Of a stretch of 18,132 nucleotides of DNA, positions 15,135-18,132 are shown piece by piece. The notes beneath the pieces were generated by a model. The model saw only the letters and a list, made by a program, of their open reading frames with translations, was not told the DNA's origin and searched no databases. Position 1 is the stretch's first letter. The number at the start of each line of letters is the position of its first letter. This DNA comes from Spirochaetaceae bacterium UBA6089 (GTDB lineage Bacteria > Spirochaetota > Spirochaetia > Treponematales > Rectinemataceae). The stretch covers positions 1 to 18,132 of the forward strand of contig DIXD01000041.1 in the NCBI GenBank assembly GCA_002435985.1. Reading direction: 5' to 3'. Made by a program: the position numbers and the translations under genes.

Positions 15135-16136
15135 TCATTCCTCTTCGGGGTATTCGTGGATGCTGCCGTCGGATGCCAGGAGCAGCCACGAGTCCGCCTT
15201 TTGCCCGGCTATCCCTTCGGGAAGATATATTTTGCCCCCGCCGCCGGGTGCGTCGACCGCGTAGCGCGGCAATTCTAGACCCGATAGATCTCTTCTGAGC
15301 ACTTCGTAGATCGCGAGGCCCCGTGAGAGAGGGACGCGGAAGTGCGCCGTGCCTACGGCCAGGTCTCCCTGAAAAAGATAATATGGATGAATCCCCCTTA
15401 GATTGAGGGTAGAGAAAAGCTCGGTCAGAATTTCGGGCCTGTCGTTGATACCGCGCAGCAACACCGTCTGGCTGTGAAGGGGGATCCCCGCACCTAGCAG
15501 AGCCTCGGCCTTTTCGAGAAATTGGGTGCTCAGCTCTTTGGGGTGGTTGATATGGAGGACCACGGTGAGCGGGCGAAATCTTTTTAGAAGATCGACGAGT
15601 GCCGGCGTGATACGCGCCGGCAGCACTATCGGCGCGCGGGTGCAGATGCGGATGAGTATGGGCTGCCTGACCGAGCGGATTGTCTCGAGAAGCGCGGCAA
15701 GCTGCGCGTCTGTGGCGGTGAGGGGGTCTCCGCCCGAGACGAGCACTTCACGGATCTCCGGATGGGTTGTGAGATATTTTGACAACGCTTCGATTGTTGC
15801 CCCATCGAGGAAATGGCGTTCGGAGGACAGGAGCGAGCGCCGGTAGCAATGGCGGCAGAAGAGGAAACACTGGCCAGTGGCCCGCACCAGAATGCGAGAG
15901 CGATAATGCCGTACGGCGCGCTCGAAAATGGTGTTGCCGGCTTCTCCCAGGGGGTCGCGCAGCTCAAGGGGAGAGATACGAGCCTCGGCAGGCGAAGGCA
16001 GCACCTGGGCGAGAATCGGATCGATCGGCACTCCGTCGGCATTTCTTGCACAGGTCTTGGGATCTTCATCCGCCAGCGAAAGCCAGAACGGGGTCGCTCT
16101 ATAGGGTAGGCCGTATTTTGTGACAAAGTCTTGCAT
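15135..16136 (-). CDS. KamA-family radical SAM aminomutase (lysine 2,3-aminomutase-like)
   Basis: The family moves the alpha-amino group of lysine to the beta position, using a [4Fe-4S] cluster, S-adenosylmethionine and PLP. The 333-residue protein has the radical SAM cluster motif C90-x3-C94-x2-C97 (CFLFCRHC), SGGDPLTATDAQL, and DAPGGGGK with the PLP-binding Lys302. Asp258 and Asp295 occupy the places of Clostridium Asp293 and Asp330, which hold the lysine substrate; the spacings (37 and 7 residues) are identical. This favours a true amino-acid aminomutase over EpmB (EF-P lysine modification), which lacks the DAPGGGGK form. However, the protein is about 80 residues shorter than classical KamA (416). 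It is convergent with guaA (6-bp gap) and divergent from argR. There is no ribosome binding site, and the promoter lies so close that the mRNA may be leaderless. Confidence 0.88.
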   Translation of the reverse strand: MQDFVTKYGLPYRATPFWLSLADEDPKTCARNADGVPIDPILAQVLPSPAEARISPLELRDPLGEAGNTIFERAVRHYRSRILVRATGQCFLFCRHCYRRSLLSSERHFLDGATIEALSKYLTTHPEIREVLVSGGDPLTATDAQLAALLETIRSVRQPILIRICTRAPIVLPARITPALVDLLKRFRPLTVVLHINHPKELSTQFLEKAEALLGAGIPLHSQTVLLRGINDRPEILTELFSTLNLRGIHPYYLFQGDLAVGTAHFRVPLSRGLAIYEVLRRDLSGLELPRYAVDAPGGGGKIYLPEGIAGQKADSWLLLASDGSIHEYPEEE

Positions 16137-16144
16137 TGGGCATA

Positions 16145-16173
16145 ACTATAATTTTTTGCTCCCATATTGGCAA
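16145..16173 (-). promoter_or_regulatory. Promoter of the kamA-like gene, probably giving a leaderless mRNA
   Basis: On the minus strand TTGCCA (16173-16168), 17 bases, then TATAGT (16150-16145) is a near-consensus promoter. Only eight bases separate the -10 box from the ATG (16136-16134), so the expected transcription start falls at or within a base or two of the start codon. No ribosome binding site is present between them. Confidence 0.6.
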
Positions 16174-16181
16174 GCCTTGCC
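16169..16181. promoter_or_regulatory. 13-bp palindrome, possible operator in the kamA-argR divergent region
   Basis: GGCAAG-C-CTTGCC is a perfect inverted repeat with 6-bp arms and a single central base. It overlaps the -35 box of the kamA promoter (16173-16168) and lies next to the proposed argR -35 box (16185-16190). That position would let a dimeric regulator affect both genes. No regulator is identified by sequence, and the match could be chance. Confidence 0.35.
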
Positions 16182-16184
16182 TTT

Positions 16185-16212
16185 TTGGCATAATCATGCA
16201 ATAATGTATATT
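16185..16212 (+). promoter_or_regulatory. Candidate argR promoter
   Basis: TTGGCA (16185-16190), 16 bases, then TATATT (16207-16212) would start transcription near 16219, about 100 bases before argR. TTGCCT (16177-16182) with TAATGT (16202-16207) is a second, worse-spaced reading. Confidence 0.45.
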
Positions 16213-16222
16213 TGCCGTCTAT

Positions 16223-16231
16223 GAATTATTC
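16223..16231. promoter_or_regulatory. Weak ARG-box-like inverted repeat before argR
   Basis: GAAT-T-ATTC (within TATGAATTATTC) is an inverted repeat just after the predicted argR start point. The classical ArgR half-sites are TGAAT and ATTCA separated by four A/T bases; here the spacing is only one base and the second half is ATTCC. It could be an autoregulatory site, but the match is poor. Confidence 0.25.
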
Positions 16232-16319
16232 CCTCTAGTACTCATGAAAAATGTGGCTTTTTATGAGGTTTATTCTGCCATGTACGGACTGAGGGAAAGA
16301 TGCGACGTATGGAGAAATT

Positions 16320-16796
16320 ATGAAAGAACGAACCGAAAGGCTAAAAGCCATCAAGGCGATCATCAAAGAAAATAGGGTCGATTCTCAGGAAAAGCTGCTG
16401 CAGCTCCTTGAGGATCATGGGTATTCGGTCACCCAGGCGACGCTGTCGCGGGACCTGAAGTATCTCAAGGTCGGCAAGCTTTCTGACGGCCGTTCCGGGT
16501 ATTATTATTCAATCCCCTCGGAAGAAGAGCGGAGGGAATCCGAACGGCATTACATCCAGGATTTTCTGCGCGGCTATGTGTCGGTGGACTGGAACGAGAG
16601 TGTGGTCGTTGTGCGCACCTTCTCGGGTCACTCCGATTCGGTCGCGCTCGCCATCGACAACATGGGCTTCGAAGAAGTCATCGGGACCATTTCGGGTCGC
16701 GACAATGTCGTTTTCATCGCTCTGAAGAAGGGAGTGAGCGGCGATGAGTTCATTCGTTCCCTTAAGGTAAAGGTTCCCGAGTTCGAGGAGGAATAA
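16320..16796 (+). CDS. argR: ArgR/AhrC-family transcriptional regulator
   Basis: ArgR proteins are hexameric, arginine-responsive repressors and activators of arginine synthesis and catabolism. The 158-residue protein has the N-terminal winged helix (about 1-70), with SQEKLLQLLEDHGYSVTQA and TLSRDLKYLKVGK. A short linker leads to the C-terminal oligomerisation/effector domain (about 80-150). The usual effector motif GTIAGDDT is here GTISGRDN (Gly122-Asn129), so the first of the two Asp residues that hold arginine is Arg127; the Gln usually found in the G-x-x-Q segment is Asp106. Asp113 is kept. DNA-binding residues look normal. The start is set by GGAG (16311-16314) five bases ahead. It is divergent from kamA and ends at a strong terminator. 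Family is sure; response to arginine is uncertain. Confidence 0.93.
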   Translation: MKERTERLKAIKAIIKENRVDSQEKLLQLLEDHGYSVTQATLSRDLKYLKVGKLSDGRSGYYYSIPSEEERRESERHYIQDFLRGYVSVDWNESVVVVRTFSGHSDSVALAIDNMGFEEVIGTISGRDNVVFIALKKGVSGDEFIRSLKVKVPEFEEE

Positions 16797-16824
16797 GCGG
16801 CACGATTCTTCCGGCCGCGACGCA

Positions 16825-16853
16825 ATGACGGCCATACCATGGGAGGCCGTCAT
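16825..16853. repeat. Perfect 9-bp stem-loop downstream of argR
   Basis: ATGACGGCC (16825-16833) and GGCCGTCAT (16845-16853) form a perfect stem with an 11-base loop. No T-run follows on the plus strand. It sits directly beside the terminator hairpin at 16854 and may protect the 3' end or serve the opposing DUF3783 transcript. Confidence 0.6.
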
Positions 16854-16886
16854 CGGGGAAGCCTGGGGCTTCCCCGCAGCTTTCTT
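16854..16886. terminator. Terminator hairpin between convergent argR and DUF3783 genes
   Basis: CGGGGAAGCC (16854-16863) and GGCTTCCCCG (16867-16876) form a perfect 10-bp stem with a three-base loop. On the plus strand it is followed four bases later by TTTCTT, so it should end argR transcription. It begins only nine bases beyond the stop of the opposing gene, so it may also act on that message, although the minus-strand side lacks a T-run. Confidence 0.72.
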
Positions 16887-17170
16887 CACTCGGGCTTTTC
16901 TCGCTGTGTCTCAGTCCATTTTTTCATCATCCTATGCTCCGCACTCAATTCAGCGATGAGCTGGCCGAGAGGCCAAGTGATATTGGTCTTGGTCGTCATG
17001 GCAAAAGCCGTGTCCTTCATCGAAGAGGAGATCGCCTTGATCGCTTTCATCACTGCGAGGGCTTCCTGGTTGGACATGCCGTACATAATGACCGCGCGGA
17101 AGTCCTGGGGCAGGGCTTGCCCTTCATTGGCCTGGGGTAGCGTCCGTGGCTCTTTATTCTTCTCGTCCAT
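16886..17170 (-). CDS. Small DUF3783 domain protein
   Basis: The 94-residue protein fits the DUF3783 pattern: a short hydrophobic opening (FRAVIMYGMSNQEALAVMKA), then FAMTTKTNITWPLGQLIAEL and a charged EHRMMKKWTE end. The N-terminal 24 residues are hydrophilic and probably disordered. DUF3783 has no known function that I can name. There is no signal peptide, membrane segment or cysteine pair. The gene is convergent with argR and lies alone between argR and clpB, with a weak ribosome site before ATG 17170. Assignment is by remembered domain pattern; that it is a real gene is supported by the clean terminator placement at its end. Confidence 0.7.
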   Translation of the reverse strand: MDEKNKEPRTLPQANEGQALPQDFRAVIMYGMSNQEALAVMKAIKAISSSMKDTAFAMTTKTNITWPLGQLIAELSAEHRMMKKWTETQREKPE

Positions 17171-17280
17171 GCACCAACTCTATCAGGAATTCAAGGCCGA
17201 TTGAAGCGGGCTGCCGAAAAGCTCTCTTGCTCCGGCGTGGTGGCATTTGCTGCCGGAACTTCATTCATAGCCAGGGGAAT

Positions 17281-17309
17281 TTGCCGCCGGTTGTCTAATT
17301 TTGTATACT
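17281..17309 (+). promoter_or_regulatory. clpB: Promoter of clpB
   Basis: TTGCCG (17281-17286), exactly 17 bases, then TATACT (17304-17309) is a good vegetative promoter about 50 bases before the clpB start. No CIRCE element (TTAGCACTC-N9-GAGTGCTAA) is present in 17171-17359, so HrcA control is not indicated. The remainder of this 189-base gap, including a weak TCCGGC/GCCGGA inverted repeat at 17231-17257, shows nothing else I can name. Confidence 0.55.
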
Positions 17310-17359
17310 TAATCCTGAAAAAAGACAGAATTCTAGAAATCCTGAAGGAAATCAGCAGT

Positions 17360-18132
17360 ATGAATTATGAACAGTTTACTCTCAAAGCGCAGGAAGCCTT
17401 GCGGGATGCCGCTTCCATTGCGCAAAAGAATGACCACAGCTCGATAGAGCCTGAACACCTTCTCTCGGCCTTGATGGAGCAGGAGGGTGGCGTCGTCACT
17501 TCTCTTTTGGAACGCTTGGGGATAGACGTCGCCAGGCTCGAGCGCGGCAACGCGGAGCTTTTGAAAAAATTACCAAAGACCTACGGCGAGGCGGCCCAGG
17601 TCTACTTTTCGCCTGCGATGCAGAAGATCATGGCGAAGGCCGAGGCCGAATCGAGCGCAATGAAAGACGAATTCGTCGCGAGCGAACATCTCTTCCTGGC
17701 GCTCATAGCAGTGGAGTCCCGCGTCGCAACGTTGATGAAGTCCTTAGGGATCACGCGCGAAGCAGTACTTGAGGTGCTCAAGTCGATACGCGGCTCACAG
17801 AGTGCCTCCGACGAGAATGCCGAAGAGAAGTATCAAGTGCTGGAGAAATATACGCGCGACTTGACGACGCTTGCGCGGACAGGGAAGCTCGATCCCGTCA
17901 TCGGTCGGGACGAGGAGATCAGGCGCGTCATGCAGGTTCTCTCCAGACGAACCAAGAATAACCCCGTGCTTATCGGCGAGCCCGGTGTGGGGAAGACCGC
18001 AATTGTAGAAGGTCTTGCCCAGCGCATCATCTCGGGCGATGTTCCCGACAGCCTCAAGAATAAAAAGCTGCTCGCCCTTGACCTGGGTTCTCTCGTTGCA
18101 GGGAGCAAATTCCGCGGAGAGTTCGAGGAGCG
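17360..18132 (+). CDS. clpB: ATP-dependent disaggregase ClpB (partial, N-terminal part)
   Basis: ClpB is the hexameric AAA+ protein that, with DnaK, pulls polypeptides out of aggregates. About 257 residues are visible before the window ends. The double Clp-N repeat covers about 1-145 (MNYEQFTLKAQEALRDA at the start, SIEPEHLLSAL, then ASEHLFLAL). After the linker comes LEKYTRDLTTLARTGKLDPVIGRDEEIRR. The first nucleotide-binding domain has Walker A GEPGVGKT at residues 206-213, the same numbering as in E. coli ClpB. The N-terminal sequence and YTRDLT-type linker favour ClpB over ClpA or ClpC, although the middle coiled-coil domain that would prove it lies beyond the edge. The ATG at 17360 follows an AGGA (17346-17349). 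Confidence 0.92.
   Translation, partial: MNYEQFTLKAQEALRDAASIAQKNDHSSIEPEHLLSALMEQEGGVVTSLLERLGIDVARLERGNAELLKKLPKTYGEAAQVYFSPAMQKIMAKAEAESSAMKDEFVASEHLFLALIAVESRVATLMKSLGITREAVLEVLKSIRGSQSASDENAEEKYQVLEKYTRDLTTLARTGKLDPVIGRDEEIRRVMQVLSRRTKNNPVLIGEPGVGKTAIVEGLAQRIISGDVPDSLKNKKLLALDLGSLVAGSKFRGEFEE

Noticed and set aside
17171..17359. Heat-shock CIRCE operator before clpB
   Set aside because: I looked for TTAGCACTC and its inverted partner and found neither; the TTCTAGAA and AGAATTCT palindromes near 17330 are short and probably chance.
1..18132. CRISPR array, insertion sequence, prophage or tRNA/rRNA genes
   Set aside because: No regularly spaced repeats, transposase or phage motifs, terminal inverted repeats or tRNA-like folds were seen on reading the window.

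Overview
The window reads like the chromosome of a diderm bacterium of roughly 55% GC, most likely a spirochaete of the Treponema/Rectinema type. That placement is inferred from gene content and protein style, not from a search. It rests on a soluble (non-lipidated) oligopeptide-binding protein with a plain signal peptide, a poly(A) polymerase with a basic tail, a DUF4912 + GH57 (DUF1957) gene pair, a short KamA protein, and frequent GTG starts. All genes look like vertically inherited housekeeping or transport genes. I see no insertion sequence, prophage, CRISPR array, tRNA or rRNA.

Layout. (1) 1-431 (-): 5' part of tsaE, running off the left edge; its frame contains no ATG, GTG or TTG codon. 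It is divergent from (2) 600-2774 (+), an alpha/beta-hydrolase of the lysophospholipase/monoacylglycerol-lipase type followed by pcnB. (3) 2908-8048 (+): a complete dipeptide/oligopeptide ABC importer in the order permease B - ATPase D - ATPase F - binding protein A - permease C, mostly translationally coupled; a 45-codon ORF bridges pcnB and this operon. (4) 8159-9922 (+): fhs (formate-tetrahydrofolate ligase) with its own good promoter and a terminator. (5) 10016-15128 (+): a tight cluster of a DUF4912 protein, a GH57 branching-enzyme-like protein with Gln at the nucleophile position, purA and guaA. (6) 15135-16136 (-): a KamA-type radical SAM aminomutase, convergent with guaA and divergent from (7) argR, 16320-16796 (+). 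(8) 16886-17170 (-): a small DUF3783 protein, convergent with argR across two strong hairpins. (9) 17360-18132 (+): 5' part of clpB, running off the right edge.

How the genes fit together. The importer supplies peptides and hence amino acids. fhs makes 10-formyl-tetrahydrofolate, which feeds purine ring synthesis, while purA and guaA perform the two branch-point steps from IMP and XMP to AMP (via adenylosuccinate) and GMP. The DUF4912/GH57 pair sits upstream of purA at operon-like spacing. It is the most intriguing part of the window because the predicted glucan-branching fold has lost its catalytic glutamate. Other points worth attention are the non-canonical start of tsaE, an apparently leaderless kamA transcript, and an ArgR whose arginine pocket is altered.
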